Positions 1 through 11,544 of a stretch of 64,000 nt of DNA are shown piece after piece. The stretch lies in contig CATKHK010000024.1 of NCBI GenBank assembly GCA_949751835.1, positions 427,840 through 491,839 of the forward strand, in the 5' to 3' direction. The position numbers and the translations under genes are program-made. This DNA is from Blepharisma japonicum. Lineage: Eukaryota; Ciliophora; Heterotrichea; Heterotrichida; Blepharismidae. The notes below the pieces were generated by a model. The model saw nothing but the letters and a program-made list of their open reading frames with translations, did no database searches and was not told where the DNA came from. Numbering within the stretch: the stretch's first letter is position 1; every line of letters begins with the position of its first letter.

Positions 1-155
1 TTAAGGGCCCTGAATAATCATTATTCTTAAAAATATTTATTGCTCTCCTAAAGTATTTTTTGCTATCTTGTAGCGTCCATTAAAGTAAGACAGCCATCCT
101 AATTTTTGATAAATTTTTTAAGCAAACGCCAAGCTATCGATTTCCTTGATAATAA

Positions 156-1226
156 ATGAGAACATTAAGAACTTTTAAAGGACTTGAAAATGTAAAAGTA
201 CCAATAAAACAAAAAACAGATAGCCAGGGAAGCTTGCTTAATTTTCAAATAAGCACCGTTGCTAATGACTACAATAATAAACTCCACGATAGTGCTTTAA
301 ACACTATAGATAGCTTAAGAAATAAAACAGCTGAAATTTTGAGTAGCCCAAAAAATCCAGAGTTAGAGCTAGATTTCAGAGCAACTTTTTCAGCATATCA
401 AAGCAATTCTCATCCTTTTGATCCATCACTATTGCAAGCTTACCAAGTTTATCTTACTGCTTACCAACAAAAGACATCTCTTTATAGTGTTTGGGAAAAT
501 GATGACGACATGACTATATTAATTGTTTATAACACTGAAACTGAAACCAAAGAAATCAAAATCATGCAAGCTCCAGAACTATTAAACCATGGCACTTGTA
601 TAGCTCAGCTTCCAAATGGCAAGCTATTCTGTTTTGGTAAATATCCACCTTCTGGAATTACAATACTAATTAATCTGAATGATATATTAGAAGTGCTGCC
701 ATCTGGAACTTCTTGCTATGACTCATCATGCATCTATTTTAACAATAGCATCTATTGTTTTGGAGGAAAAAATGAAGATGATGAAAGTTTAACTCTGTCT
801 AGTAGATTTGATTTGTATCAAAATCGATCAATTCAATTAACTCCATTGCCACAAATTGACAGCTTGTGCAATAGTATAATATTTAATGGGAATATTCTAA
901 TTTCTGGATTTAGCAATAGAAATATTTTGTTATACTCAATTGATATTAACTCTTTCTCGACAATTCCTTATGAGTTCGCAGCAGAGAAAAGAAAGATCTT
1001 GATAAATGCAGAGAGACTGTACTTGATTGAATGTGATAAGGGGTCAATATATGAAAGCGAAATTGGAAGTGACACAAATTGGAGACGAATAGGAGATTCA
1101 AATATAAATTATAATCCTTGTCAAGCGTATTGTTCATATAATAAAGGAGGATTATATATTGTGATAGATGGAGATGATTACTTTAAGTTTGATTTGAATC
1201 AAAAGAGATTGACTAAATTAAAATAG
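156..1226 (+). CDS. Kelch/beta-propeller-like protein (left copy)
   Basis: This is an uninterrupted 356-aa frame with TAA just upstream of the ATG and a TAG stop. The C-terminal 240 residues show irregular kelch-like blades: LPNGKLFCFG, then YFNNSIYCFGG followed by the R.DLYQNR element, then FNGNILISG and a terminal block ending YFKFDLNQKR. The Gly-Gly after Y.FG and the spaced aromatic residues are typical of kelch/galactose-oxidase propellers, which bind other proteins. The N-terminal 110 residues are not recognisable. A clear paralogue lies at 61044-62024, sharing the blades almost motif for motif. It converges on the TPR gene downstream, with about 70 bp between stops. No catalytic residues are visible; a cytosolic scaffold role is inference. 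Confidence 0.85.
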   Translation: MRTLRTFKGLENVKVPIKQKTDSQGSLLNFQISTVANDYNNKLHDSALNTIDSLRNKTAEILSSPKNPELELDFRATFSAYQSNSHPFDPSLLQAYQVYLTAYQQKTSLYSVWENDDDMTILIVYNTETETKEIKIMQAPELLNHGTCIAQLPNGKLFCFGKYPPSGITILINLNDILEVLPSGTSCYDSSCIYFNNSIYCFGGKNEDDESLTLSSRFDLYQNRSIQLTPLPQIDSLCNSIIFNGNILISGFSNRNILLYSIDINSFSTIPYEFAAEKRKILINAERLYLIECDKGSIYESEIGSDTNWRRIGDSNINYNPCQAYCSYNKGGLYIVIDGDDYFKFDLNQKRLTKLK

Positions 1227-1298
1227 TCATAAAATAATTATTCAAATTTTAATAATGCTACTTCATTATTCAAATTATTTTAAATAAATTGTGTTAAA

Positions 1299-3197
1299 CT
1301 ACTGCTTTCTGTGATTTAGCACAAGTTCCCTTAGTTCAGAATTATTAGGATTGAATTTGAGTCCTTCGATATAGCACTCAAATTCTTCTTGATCTCTGCC
1401 TAATTTTCTAAGAACAGAACCTTTATTATAGTAAGCTTCAATATAATCAGGCTTGATTCTAATTAATTTGCTATAAATTTCTATTGCATCAGCATATTTT
1501 TCTAAAACTATAAGAGTAGCAGCTTTATGATAATAAGCTTTTGCAAAATAAGGGTTTATTTTGATTGCATAGCTATAGCATTCAATAGCTTCAGAATATT
1601 CGCTTAAATTATAAAGCGAATTTCCTTTATTAAAGTAAGCATCAGCATCATCAGACTCTAGCTTAATTACTTCGTTATAACATTCTATCGCATCAAAATT
1701 TCTACCTAAATTTTCAAGTGCAAAACCTTTATTATGAAATGCATCTGTATAGTCAGGATTAATCTCAATTGCTTTATTATAGCATTCTATTGCCTCAAGA
1801 TACCTACCTAAGTCGTCAAGAGCATATCCTTTATTAAAATATGCAGAAGCATCATCAGGTATGAGCTTTATTGCTTCGTCATAACATTCTATAGCTTCAA
1901 GATTTCTTCCTAATTCATTAAGAGCTGCACCTTTATTCATGAAAGCTATTGCATAATTAGGTTTGAGTGCAATTGCTTTGCTATAGCAGTCGATTGCTTC
2001 AATATTTATATCTAAATTTCTAAGAGCAACACCTTTATTATAATAAGCTTCCGCAAAATTAGGTTTAAGTTTGATTGCTTCATCAAAGCAGTCTATTGCC
2101 TCAAGATATCTGCCTATATCATTAAGTGTAAATCCTTTATTATAATAAGCATCAGGATAATCAGGCTTGAGCTCGATAGCTTCGTCATAGCATTCGATTG
2201 CTTCATAATATCTACCTAAATTCCCAAGAGTGTGTCCTTTATTAAAGTAAGCGTCAGCATAATCAGGTTTTAGCTCTATAGCCTTGTCAAAACATTCTTG
2301 TGCTTCTAAATTTTCACCTAAATTCTTAAAAGCTCGGCCTTTGTTATAGTATGCTTCAGCAAAATCTGGCTCGAGTTTGATTACTTCGTTGTAGCATTCG
2401 AGGGCTTCATAATTTCTACCTAGGTCGCCAAGGGCAGCACCTTTATTATAGTAAGCATCCGTACAGTCAGGCTTGAGTTCGATTGCTTTGTTGTAGTATT
2501 TTATTGCTTCAAGATATCTGCCTAAACTATCAAGTGCATATCCTTTATTTAAGTAAGCGCCAGCATAATCAGGTTCGAGTCTGCTTACTTCGTCATAGCA
2601 TTCAATAGCTTCAAGTATTTTTCCTAAATTTTCAAGAGCATTTCCTTTATTATCATAAGGATCAGCATAATCAGGGTCGATTTTAATAGCTTTGTTATAG
2701 CAATCAATTGCTTCTAAATTTCTACCTAAATTTTTAAGAGCATTTCCTTTAAAATTGTAAGCATTAGTATAATTAGGGTCGATTTTGATGGCTTCATCAT
2801 AGCATTCTATTGCTTCTAAATTTCTGCCTAAACTTTTAAAAGAATTTCCTTTATTAAAATGAGCAGAAGCATCGTCTAATTTGTACTTAATTGCTTCGTT
2901 GTAGCATTCTACTGATTCAAGAGTTCTTCCTAAAGCTTTGAGAGCGTTTCCTTTGTTATTGTAAGCGTGAGCATAATCTGGCTTGTACTTGATTGCTTCG
3001 TCATAGAATTCTATTGCATCAAGATATCTACCTAAATTTTTGAGAGCGTTGGCTTTATTAAAATAAATATCAGCGTCAGGTTTGAGCTTGAGTGCTTCAT
3101 TGTAATAGTCTATTGCTCTAAAGTTTCTGCCTAAATTATAAAAATGATTGCCTTCATTAAATAAACTTATATGGTCTCTGGAATGAATTAGACCCAT
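1299..3197 (-). CDS. Tetratricopeptide-repeat protein, about 18 TPRs
   Basis: A 632-aa frame is made almost wholly of canonical 34-residue TPRs with the pattern A..NKG.AL..LGR..EAIE.Y.EAI.L.P. About 18 repeats follow a 12-residue leader (MGLIHSRDHISL), and the end is a short tail without a special domain. No in-frame TGA is present, because the canonical repeat contains no Trp. TPR superhelices bind partner peptides; no partner can be named. The repeats are close to each other in DNA sequence, so recent internal amplification is likely. A decayed copy of its N-terminal half lies at 11545-11992, and a related TPR gene lies at the right edge, likewise convergent with a kelch gene. Confidence 0.9.
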   Translation of the reverse strand: MGLIHSRDHISLFNEGNHFYNLGRNFRAIDYYNEALKLKPDADIYFNKANALKNLGRYLDAIEFYDEAIKYKPDYAHAYNNKGNALKALGRTLESVECYNEAIKYKLDDASAHFNKGNSFKSLGRNLEAIECYDEAIKIDPNYTNAYNFKGNALKNLGRNLEAIDCYNKAIKIDPDYADPYDNKGNALENLGKILEAIECYDEVSRLEPDYAGAYLNKGYALDSLGRYLEAIKYYNKAIELKPDCTDAYYNKGAALGDLGRNYEALECYNEVIKLEPDFAEAYYNKGRAFKNLGENLEAQECFDKAIELKPDYADAYFNKGHTLGNLGRYYEAIECYDEAIELKPDYPDAYYNKGFTLNDIGRYLEAIDCFDEAIKLKPNFAEAYYNKGVALRNLDINIEAIDCYSKAIALKPNYAIAFMNKGAALNELGRNLEAIECYDEAIKLIPDDASAYFNKGYALDDLGRYLEAIECYNKAIEINPDYTDAFHNKGFALENLGRNFDAIECYNEVIKLESDDADAYFNKGNSLYNLSEYSEAIECYSYAIKINPYFAKAYYHKAATLIVLEKYADAIEIYSKLIRIKPDYIEAYYNKGSVLRKLGRDQEEFECYIEGLKFNPNNSELRELVLNHRKQ

Positions 3198-3994
3198 GCT
3201 GTATTAGCTATAATTATTATATTTTCATAAAACTGAGGGTTGATTATGGATAGACCTACATTTCCCCTCATTTTCTATTAACTGATTTTTAGTAATAAAT
3301 TGATATTGAAAACCATTTTTTCATTTTGTCTATATTTGAGTATCTACTAAAGTCAGGCGTGCAGACAGCTATACCTAATATTTGCAAATTTTTATCAAAT
3401 AAAGGTTAGATTAGAATAAAATTAACGAAATAGAAACAAAATAAATAATCAAATAAATAAATAAAATATGAAGTTGCCTAATATAAAAATTAACTGTATC
3501 AGTTATAGTTTTTATGGAATAAAAACTATAATAAGGAGTTGCTAATTATGGTTTTGGCTCAAGAATTCTATAATAGCAATTTATTTTCCTTATTTGTAAG
3601 AAGATAAATTTCTTCATAAACTTTTGGTATATTAATAATCTTTGCATTAAGCACTGATAATATTTTAAAGTGAGCATAAATCGGATATAAATTTGAGAAA
3701 AGAGAATTTAATTAAAGGTATTATTTTATAATTAAAAATTTGTAATTTTTTAATTTTTTTCTGATAAATCGTTATGTTTCATGTAAAGAAATTAATACTC
3801 TTTTTTAATTCAGGATTAGTTATATTAAGTTCTAGCTGAATATAATATATAGAAACTGATTCCTTGCTAGGCATTTAGCCAAAAAGTAACTTTTTTGAAG
3901 CAAATATCTGGCAGGGAAAAGTTTAGTGAATAACATCAAGAAAATCCTATTCGGGGGGTTATTCCACAAAACGACTGTTATTTATAATATTCAT
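3198..3994. other. Intergenic spacer with decayed repeats
   Basis: No supported gene. The segment around 3300-3510 resembles 12000-12140, so TPR gene and spacer were duplicated together. The segment about 3535-3680 resembles 17430-17590 on the same strand. Both carry a short minus-strand relic (LLIYQ, then KENCK-like residues) that I cannot identify. The rest is simple A+T-rich DNA. Confidence 0.5.
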
Positions 3995-4282
3995 TTATGC
4001 TAAGCTACTTAGAGATTTAAACATAAAATTCCAACATTTCATCAATATCGCTTTAGAACCGACTAAGGGTTTCCTCACAAATGAGTTATGATTAATCTTC
4101 TTAAGAATGTCTAATGACAGCTGATAATAATTTTTTGACTCTTTTCATCTTTGCTGTTCAGAGTATAGCTTCTCAAGTCAGCAATATATAGCTAATTTTG
4201 AAATTAAATCATTGCGTAGCTTTGTGCTAACGATTTCTTCAGAATATTTTAGTATTTTTTCTGCTTTTATATAGTTTTCCTC

Positions 4283-4348
4283 AATAAAAATTTAATTTGG
4301 CCTTTAGGCCGTCAAAAACAATTTAATTCTGATGATTCCTTGGGTCTT
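4283..4348. mobile_element. 66-bp insertion in gene A, TA-bounded
   Basis: Alignment with the paralogue (around 8370) shows 66 extra bases between the codons for KYS and EENYIKA. The insert has in-frame stops and a perfect 12-bp palindrome, GGCCTTTAGGCC. TA dinucleotides sit at both edges (4285-4286 and 4348-4349). Removing TA to TA (63 bp) or the full 66 bp both leave an open frame. It fits a short ciliate IES (inference). Confidence 0.55.
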
Positions 4349-5375
4349 AGAATATTTGATTAAATTAATATAAATTTTGGCAAGTTCTATATAATCACCA
4401 ATGCAATCTAATTCGTTAAATTTTATATGTCTTTGTGAAGGGTGCACAATTACGCTCATATTTAATAATTTTTCAGCTTTGCCCAAATATCTTTCTACTT
4501 GTTTGGTATCACCTAAGGCAATACAAAGCTCTGAATAAAGAATTATGAAATAAGGTTTTCTAAATTTTAGATGCTCATAATTTTGCAGTATTTTATTTAT
4601 TCTTCGCAAAATACTTCGACATTTTTCATAATCAGAAATCTCATAAAAATAACTAAAAGTGTAACTAGATGAATTCATAAAAAAATCAACTCTGCAGATA
4701 TCATAAGAATCGATAAATCCAATTGCTTCAGAAAAACAATTATGAGCATATTTTATTCGACCTTTAAGCTTATGTATTTCTCCAATGTAAGTATTCACAA
4801 TAAATAATTGATTTTTATAAACTCCAGAAAATTCACGCATTTTTTTTTTACGTCAGTTAGAGCTTCTCGTGCCTTAGAAGTTTTGAGCCTATAAAAATAA
4901 GCAATTCCAATACAAAATTTCACAAATAACAGTTCATGCCCTGAGCAGAAATTTTTTATGCTTTTAAAATATTTTGAAGCATCTTTGTAGCATTTTCGAT
5001 TTAAATAAAATAATCCAATCGCTTTATAGATTTCTTTGATTTTTGGATCAGACAGGAATCAATTGCCACACAAAGCTTTTGCATTATGAAGATACTGGTG
5101 TGCTTTTATAAAATCACCTTTTCATATATAAATTTCTACTAAATGTAAATACGATCTTGATTGGTCATAATAATTTTTCACCTTTTTTGTTGTCAAAATC
5201 CTTATATAATTTCAGAGTTTTCTTAAAGAATTATCAAAATCATTTAAAAGGAAATAAATCTCTCCAATAATCCCAGAAAATTTTCATTTCTCTTGATTTG
5301 AAATATTTTCAATCGATTTAATTATTTTCTTTAATCCATTTTTATTTCCCAGCTCATGATATGTTTTCGCCAAGC

Positions 5376-5544
5376 ACCTATAAGCTTCAGTTAATTCAAT
5401 TAAAGTCTGCTACCAGGTTGCTTCCTGCAGTTGCCCCCAAAATAACACTAGGGTATTTATGCTATTTCCTCCAGTCTTCCAAAGTGTGGCTACCTTGGCT
5501 TTGCTCACAATGAGGGCACTAGTCTTGAATTTTGGACTCAGAAG
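5376..5544. mobile_element. 169-bp insertion in gene A
   Basis: This is the same insertion as at 9398-9566, at the same codon of the paralogous gene, so it predates the duplication. The flanking direct repeat is imperfect here: 5376-5391 versus 5545-5559, one copy having lost two bases and one carrying a substitution. The interior is clearly richer in G+C than the gene and contains TAG in the host frame. Confidence 0.7.
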
Positions 5545-6570
5545 ACCTAAAGCTTCAATCAACAATTCTAGCGAATTTGGATATTGAAATTTCTTGTGAA
5601 AATAAATTGATTTCATAAACCATCTCTTTGCTTCTTTATATATTTTATTTTGACAGCACAATAATCCCAGTTCTTGGTTAATTCTAATTGCATTATCTCA
5701 ATTACCAAGTTTTCGGCTAGATTGTTCTGCATTACGAAGTTTGGCTAATTTATCTTTAAGATGAATCTTCTCTCCAGAAATTTTTAGATTCATTTCTTGA
5801 AAATATATATTAAGGTATTCATGCTTAAAATCAGTCTCGAGTAAATACTTACTAAGATTAATTCAGTCAATTAGAGAAAGGTTTGATTTCTTATTGATTA
5901 GATTTTCAATTTTAAGATTTAGGATTCTGTTATCAGTAAGGTGGTAAAATTCTTGATAACTCAGGAAATTTTGCGCGATTTCGCGTGCTATTTCTAATTC
6001 TTTTGATTCAAGTAAATTTAAAAGAAATGGGCCTATAAGTTTTGATAGAGGACATTGGTCGAAATAAGATTCATAAGGCAAGCATGAAATATATTTTTGG
6101 TCTTCAAAAACGAAATAATTGAAATTAAATAGATATGTTTTGAAATAATAGTAAAAACTTCGAAAATTTTCTTCTGAGAATTTGAAATTCTTTATATATT
6201 CCTCTACTTTATCTGGAGGTTGGATTAAAAAATACTCAGGAACTCCAAAAATAAATTTCATGGAAACATATTTCTTTTTCATCAAATATATCAAATATCC
6301 ATTGCACAAATCATGGCTTTCATGTAATCTGTCTAAATCAGAATTTTGATTAACCAATTCATCAAAATATTTGCACAATCACCGTTTTATTGAAACTATA
6401 AAATTGCGCAACATTTCTTTTGATTTTTCGTTGATTGGAATAATTATTCGCTCTAATTCAATTCTATCCTTTTTATAATGATAAAAATGTTTAATGCAAG
6501 CCTTAATCGTACCACAGCTGGAAGTGAAAATTGCATCATAAGAATCTAAAGAACAGCTAATCCTTTCCAT

Positions 6571-7138
6571 TGCTCTATATTTAATTTTATTCCCTATTTT
6601 TACTAAATATAATTTTGCACATCTGAGATCTCTATTTTGATTATCACTAGAATATTGAATTAAGCAATAAATAATTTCTGATTTTGGCAAAATTATTTTC
6701 TTACATTTTATTTGCTGCCAGTAATTAGCTCTTAAAATTTTATAGCTTTATTAAGTTTAGATAAATATTTTTTTCCTTTTTGGATCTAATTTTAAAAAAT
6801 TTCCATTTTTAATTGGATTCTACATTTTAGCTACTCTCCCTCCAAAAACTACTAAGAATAAATAGTTTATAACTAAGCTAATTATTAGAATGGACTTATT
6901 TTATATGATTAATTTATAATCCATTGTATGTGAATTTAATTTCTATCATAATTATGAGCTCAAGTATCTGGTATTTTATTATTGATACGCATGACAGATA
7001 GCCTTGCATGAATATGAAATACTGTATAGTTTACTATTGATGTGCTGTATTGGAAAATGCATTCAATATTTGGGGCTCTGATAAAATTTGAGGAAATCAT
7101 ACGCTGCATAATGCATTCTTAATATAGATAAAGTAAGG
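6571..7138. other. Duplicated spacer upstream of gene A
   Basis: No gene is supported. From about 6730 to 7135 this closely matches 11120-11535 upstream of the paralogue at 8103-10590, so gene and upstream spacer were copied as one block. The homology breaks at about 7139, where a fragment of another family member begins. Confidence 0.55.
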
Positions 7139-8008
7139 AGGAAATTAAAAAGGCATCTAGTCATATTTTCATTTCCAAATATTGCTTAAAGTATTCTACC
7201 CAAGGAATTTTTTAATATTAATTCATTTGTTTGTGATGATTTAATATGTAATCGTTTTCATTCTTTTAAGAGTTTGCCAGAATCCTCTTTCTCAATAAAC
7301 TTTTTCAGAATATTACTAAACTCTTCACAAATATATAAGATTTCTTGAATTAAAGGATGATAATAAAATTCTTTATAGCTCAGCAAACTTTGAATTAATT
7401 CATAGCCATCTCATATTCAGAAATTTGTATAAAATTGCAAAATAATATATAGCAAAAACTTGATAGATGAGACTCATTGTAGCTTGTTTTGTATTCCCCC
7501 TCATGAATGTATCTTTGATCCTCGAATATAAAATAATTGAAATCAAAGACATATGTTCTAAAAGTTTTATAAAAAGAGATCAAATCTTCTGGAGATCTAA
7601 AATTTTTTACATATTCTTCTGCTTTAAACTCGGACTCAATTAAAAAATTATCAAAAGGACTGAAAATTAATTTTGTAGAAATGAATTGTTTTCTTTCAAA
7701 AACATTAAGATTCAGTCACAGTAGTGATAGGCATCACTTATTGTATCTAATCTAGAACTGTATTCTGCTGAATTACCATGAGAGCTTGGATTGATTAAAT
7801 TACTAGCATAATAGTTAAATTTCTGCTTTATTGCGAGTATAAAATTGATCAAAATTGCTTTTGATTCATTATTGACTGGGATTTTTATTCGCTCTAGGCT
7901 GTAACCTTGATTTTTGTAATAAAAATAATGCTTTGAGCAAGCAAAGTGACCGCAGCTCGATACGAAGATTGCATCAAAACAATAAAGAAAGCGCCTCTCC
8001 TTTTTCAT
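7139..8008 (-). pseudogene. Cys/His-TPR fragment B, 5' third only
   Basis: It is nearly identical to the first 870 bp of the gene at 12169-14475 (start MKKERRF, cluster ...SSCGHFACSKHYF). It is broken by a one-base loss near 7695 (AAAGAAAA where the parent has AACAGAAAA) and another near 7405 (CATAGCC where the parent has CATAGGCC). The remaining two thirds, the helical region, are missing. TGA at 7712 lies in the conserved YCD.ILMF stretch. It is a truncated, decaying duplicate and part of the A-B / A'-C block duplication. Confidence 0.8.
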
Positions 8009-8102
8009 TATTTATATTTTTATTTATATATTACGCCTTATAGATATTTGTTTTAAATAATAATATTTTAAAGTTAAACAATTTTATCTTTTCCTTAGAG
8101 AT

Positions 8103-10590
8103 TTAGCCATACATTTCCAATATTTCATCAATATCTCTTAAGTACCGACTAAGGTTTTCCTCTGCAAATGAGTTATGATCAAACTTCTCGTGAATATCTA
8201 ATGACATCTGATAATAATTTTTTGACTCTTTTCATCTTTGCTGTTCATAGTATAGCCTCCCAAGTCAGTAATATATAGTTAATTTTGAGATTAAATCATT
8301 GCGTAGCTTTGTGCTAACGATTTCTTCAGAATATTTTAGTATTTTTTCTGCTTTTATATAGTTTTCCTCAGAATATTTGATTAAATTAATATAAATTTTG
8401 GCAAGTTCTATATAATCACCAATGCAATCTAATTCATTAGCTTTTATATGTCTTTGTGAAGGGTGCACAATTAGGTTAATATTTAATAAATTTTCAGCCT
8501 CACCCAAGTATTCTTCTACTTGTTTGGTTTCATCTAAGGCTATATAAAGCTCTGCTCAAAGAATTATGAAATAAGGTTTTCTAAATTTTAGATGCTCATA
8601 ATTTTGTAGTATTTCATTTATTCTCAGCAAAATACTTCCACATTTTTCATAATCAGAAATCTCATAAAAATAACTAAAAGTGTAACTAGATGAATTCATG
8701 AAAAAATCAACTCTGCAGAAATCATAAGAATCAACATATCTAATCGCTTCAGAAAAAAAATCATGAGCACATTCTATTCGACCTTCAAGCTTATGTAATT
8801 CTCCAATGTAAGCATTCACAATAAATAATTGATTTTTATAAACTTCAGAAAATTCATGCATTTTTTCTTTTACATCAGTTAGAGTTTTTAATGCCTTAGA
8901 ATTTTTGAGCCTATAAAAATAAGCAATTCCAATACAAAAATTCACAAATAACAGTTCATGCCCTGGGCAGAATTTTTGTATGCTTTTAAAACATTGTGAA
9001 GCATCTTTGTAGCATTTTCGATTTAAATAAAATACTCCAATCGCTTTATAGATTTCTTTGATTTTTGGATCAGACAGGAATCAATTGCCACACAAAGCTT
9101 TGGCATTATGAAGATGGTGGTGTGCTTTTATAAAATCACCTTTTCATATATAAATTTCTACTAAATATAAGTACGATCTTGATTGATCATAATAATTTTT
9201 CAGCTTTTTCGTTGTCGAAATCCTTATATAATCTCAGAATTTTCTTAAAGATTTATCAAAATCATTTAAAAGAAAATAAATTTCTCCAATAATCCCAGAA
9301 AATTTTCATTTCTCTTGATTTGAAATATTTTTAATCGATTTAATTATTTTCTTTAATTCTTTTTTATTTCCCAGCTCATGATATGTTTTCGCCAAACACC
9401 TATAAGCTTCAATTAATTCAATTAAAGTCAGCTACTAGGCTGCTTCCTGCAGTTGCCCCAAAAATAGCAACAGGGTATTTATACTATTTTCCTCTAGTCT
9501 TCCAATTGTGGCTACCTTGGCTTTGCTCACAATGAGGGCTCTAGTCTTGAATTTTGGATTCAGAAGACCTATAAGCTTCAATCAACAATTCTAGCGAATT
9601 TGTAAATTGAAATTTCTTGTGATAATGAATTGATTTCATAAAACATATCTCTGCTTCTTTATATATTTTATTTTGATAGTACAATAATCCCAATTCTTGG
9701 TTAATTCTAATTCCATTATCTCAATTGCCAAGTTCTTGGCTAGATTGTTCTGCATTACGAAGTTTGGTTAATTTATCATTAAGATGAATCGTCTCTCCAG
9801 AAATTTTTAGATTCATTTCTTGAAAAAATATATTAAGGTATTCATGCTTAAAATCATTCTTGAGTAAAAGCTTACTTATATCATTTCAGTCATTTAGAGA
9901 AAGGTTTAATTTCTTATTGATTTGGCTTCCAATTACAAGATTTAGGATGTTGTTATCAGTGAGGTGGTAAAATTCTTGATAACTCAGCAAATTTTGCACG
10001 ATTTCGCATGCTATTTCTAATTCTTTCGATTCAAGCGAATTTAAAAACATTGGGCCTATAAGTTTTGATAGATGACATTGGTCGAAATAAGATTCATAAG
10101 GCAAGCATGAAATATATTTTTGGTCTTCAAAAATGAAATAATTGAAATTAAATAGATAGTCTTTGAAATAATAGTAAAATTTTCGAAAATTTCCTGAGAA
10201 TTTGGAATTTCTTATATATTCCTCTACTTTATCTGGAGGTTGGATTAAAAAATACTCAGGAGCTCCAAAAAATAATTTCATGGTAATATATTCCTTATTC
10301 ATCAAATATATCAAATATCCATTGCACATATCAAGGCTTTCATTTAATCTGCCTAAATCGGAATTTTGATTAACCAATTCATCAAAATATTTGTGCAATC
10401 ACCGCTTTATTGAAACTACAAAATTAAACAAAATTTCTTTTGATTTCTTGTTGATTGGGATAATTATTCGCTCTAATTCAATTCTATTCTTTTTATAATG
10501 ATAAAAATGTTTAATGCACGCTTTAATCGTACCACAGCTGGAAGTGAAAATTGCATCATAAGAATCTAAAGAACAGCTAATCCTTTCCAT
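8103..10590 (-). CDS. Cys/His-TPR family protein A' (772 aa after insert removal)
   Basis: The start is the ATG at 10590 (MERISCSLDSYDAIF) and the stop is TAA at 8103. In-frame TGA codons (10399, 9886, 8556 and others) fall at family Trp positions. Domains: Cys/His cluster with C6, C19, C24 and H27 at the N-terminus; EYFLIQPP near residue 120; FNYFIFEDQKYI near 160; helical TPR-like repeats to the C-terminus, with the conserved QRWKES element. One 169-bp insert (9398-9566) breaks it. Removing the insert with one 16-bp repeat copy gives exactly 2319 nt with no stop, reading LELLIEAYRCLAKTY across the junction. Closest paralogue is gene A. The role is unknown; zinc binding and protein binding are inferred. 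Confidence 0.85.
9398..9566. mobile_element. 169-bp insertion with 16-bp direct repeat
   Basis: The perfect direct repeat ACCTATAAGCTTCAAT occurs at 9398-9413 and 9567-9582, spaced 169 bp. The interval is not a multiple of 3, has host-frame stops and is markedly richer in G+C than the flanks. Precise loss of one repeat unit restores the host gene. No terminal inverted repeats, poly(A) tail or coding capacity are visible. IES, or SINE/MITE with long target duplication, are both possible. Confidence 0.85.
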
Positions 10591-11540
10591 TGCTCTATAT
10601 TTAATTTTATTCCCTATTTTTTTTCTTAATATAATTTTGCACATCTGAGATCTCTATTTTGGTTATCACTAGAAATTGAATTAAGCAATAAATAATTTCT
10701 GATTTTGGCAAAATTATTTTCTTATGTTTTATTTGTTGCAGTAATTAAATTTAGATTTTTCGAGCTTGGTTATCATAAAAGTGATAAATTTGTATATAAA
10801 GATGTCTGGCTGAAGAATAAAATATGTACATAAATATCATTCATAAAATAAGTGACTTTTGAATTAATTCTTTCATTTTATGCTATTTCTATGGTATTAT
10901 TCAATTCTCAAAGTATGATATAGTCAGTAAGGTTACTTCATTGATTTCATGCAATAAAATGACAATTATTTAAGTGAGAACCTTTTAATAATGATTCGAG
11001 TTTTCAATAAAATTTCATACCAGTTTATTACAAAATGATTGTATAAAATTTTTTTGTAAATAGATGTACTGGAATAATTCTATAGCTAGCAATTACCATT
11101 CCCTAAAATTGAAAAAGCGAGAGCTCTTAAAATTTTATAGCTTCATTTAAGTTTAGATAAATATTTTTTACCTTTTTGGATTAATTTTTAAAAAATTTCC
11201 ATTTTTAATTGGATTCTACATTTTAGCCACTCTCCCTCCAAAACCTACTAAGAATAAATAGTTTATAACTAAGCTAATTATTAGAAATGGACTTATTCCA
11301 TATGATTAATTTATAATCCATTGTATGTGAATTTAACTATCTCTCATAATTATGAGCTCAAGTATCTGGTATTTTATTTTTGATGCGCATTACAAATAGC
11401 CTTGCATGAATATGAAATGCTGATATAGCTTACTATTGATGTGCTTTATTGAATTAATATATTCAATATTTGGGGTTCTGATAAAATTTGAGGAAATCAT
11501 ACGCTGCATAATGCATTCTTAATATAGTGAAGTAATTTTT
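10591..11540. other. Spacer with a 370-bp indel relative to its duplicate
   Basis: Up to about 10749 and from about 11116 this aligns with 6571-7135. The intervening stretch of about 370 bp is absent from the other copy (CAGTAATTA joins GCTCTTAAAA there). I see no gene, inverted repeat or clear direct repeat in it, so insertion here and deletion there cannot be separated. Confidence 0.5.
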
Positions 11541-11544
11541 ACTG

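Larger units (their letters stand above)
3995..6570 (-). pseudogene. Cys/His-TPR family member A, interrupted
   Basis: The start chosen is the ATG at 6570 (MERISCSLDSYDAIF), matching the paralogue at 10590. The frame upstream is open, but that part is not conserved. TGA is read as Trp throughout (for example KRWLCKYF at 6379 and QRWKES near the C-terminus). Residues 5-30 hold the Cys/His cluster; EYFLIQPP and FNYFVFEDQKYI follow, then TPR-like helices. Two insertions interrupt it: about 169 bp near 5376-5544 and 66 bp at 4283-4348. Compared with the paralogue at 8103-10590, it has a one-base loss in an A-run at 4840-4849 (10 versus 11 bases) and a small indel near 4070 that changes the C-terminus. 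It may be a decaying copy, a germline copy, or carry homopolymer read errors. Confidence 0.65.

Noticed and set aside
946-1137. Minus-strand 63-codon frame inside the left kelch gene
   Set aside because: Shadow of a well-supported gene.
5410-5661. 83-codon minus-strand frame ending LFWGQLQEATW
   Set aside because: It is the host frame of gene A running into the 169-bp insert; the tail is insert sequence, not a separate protein.
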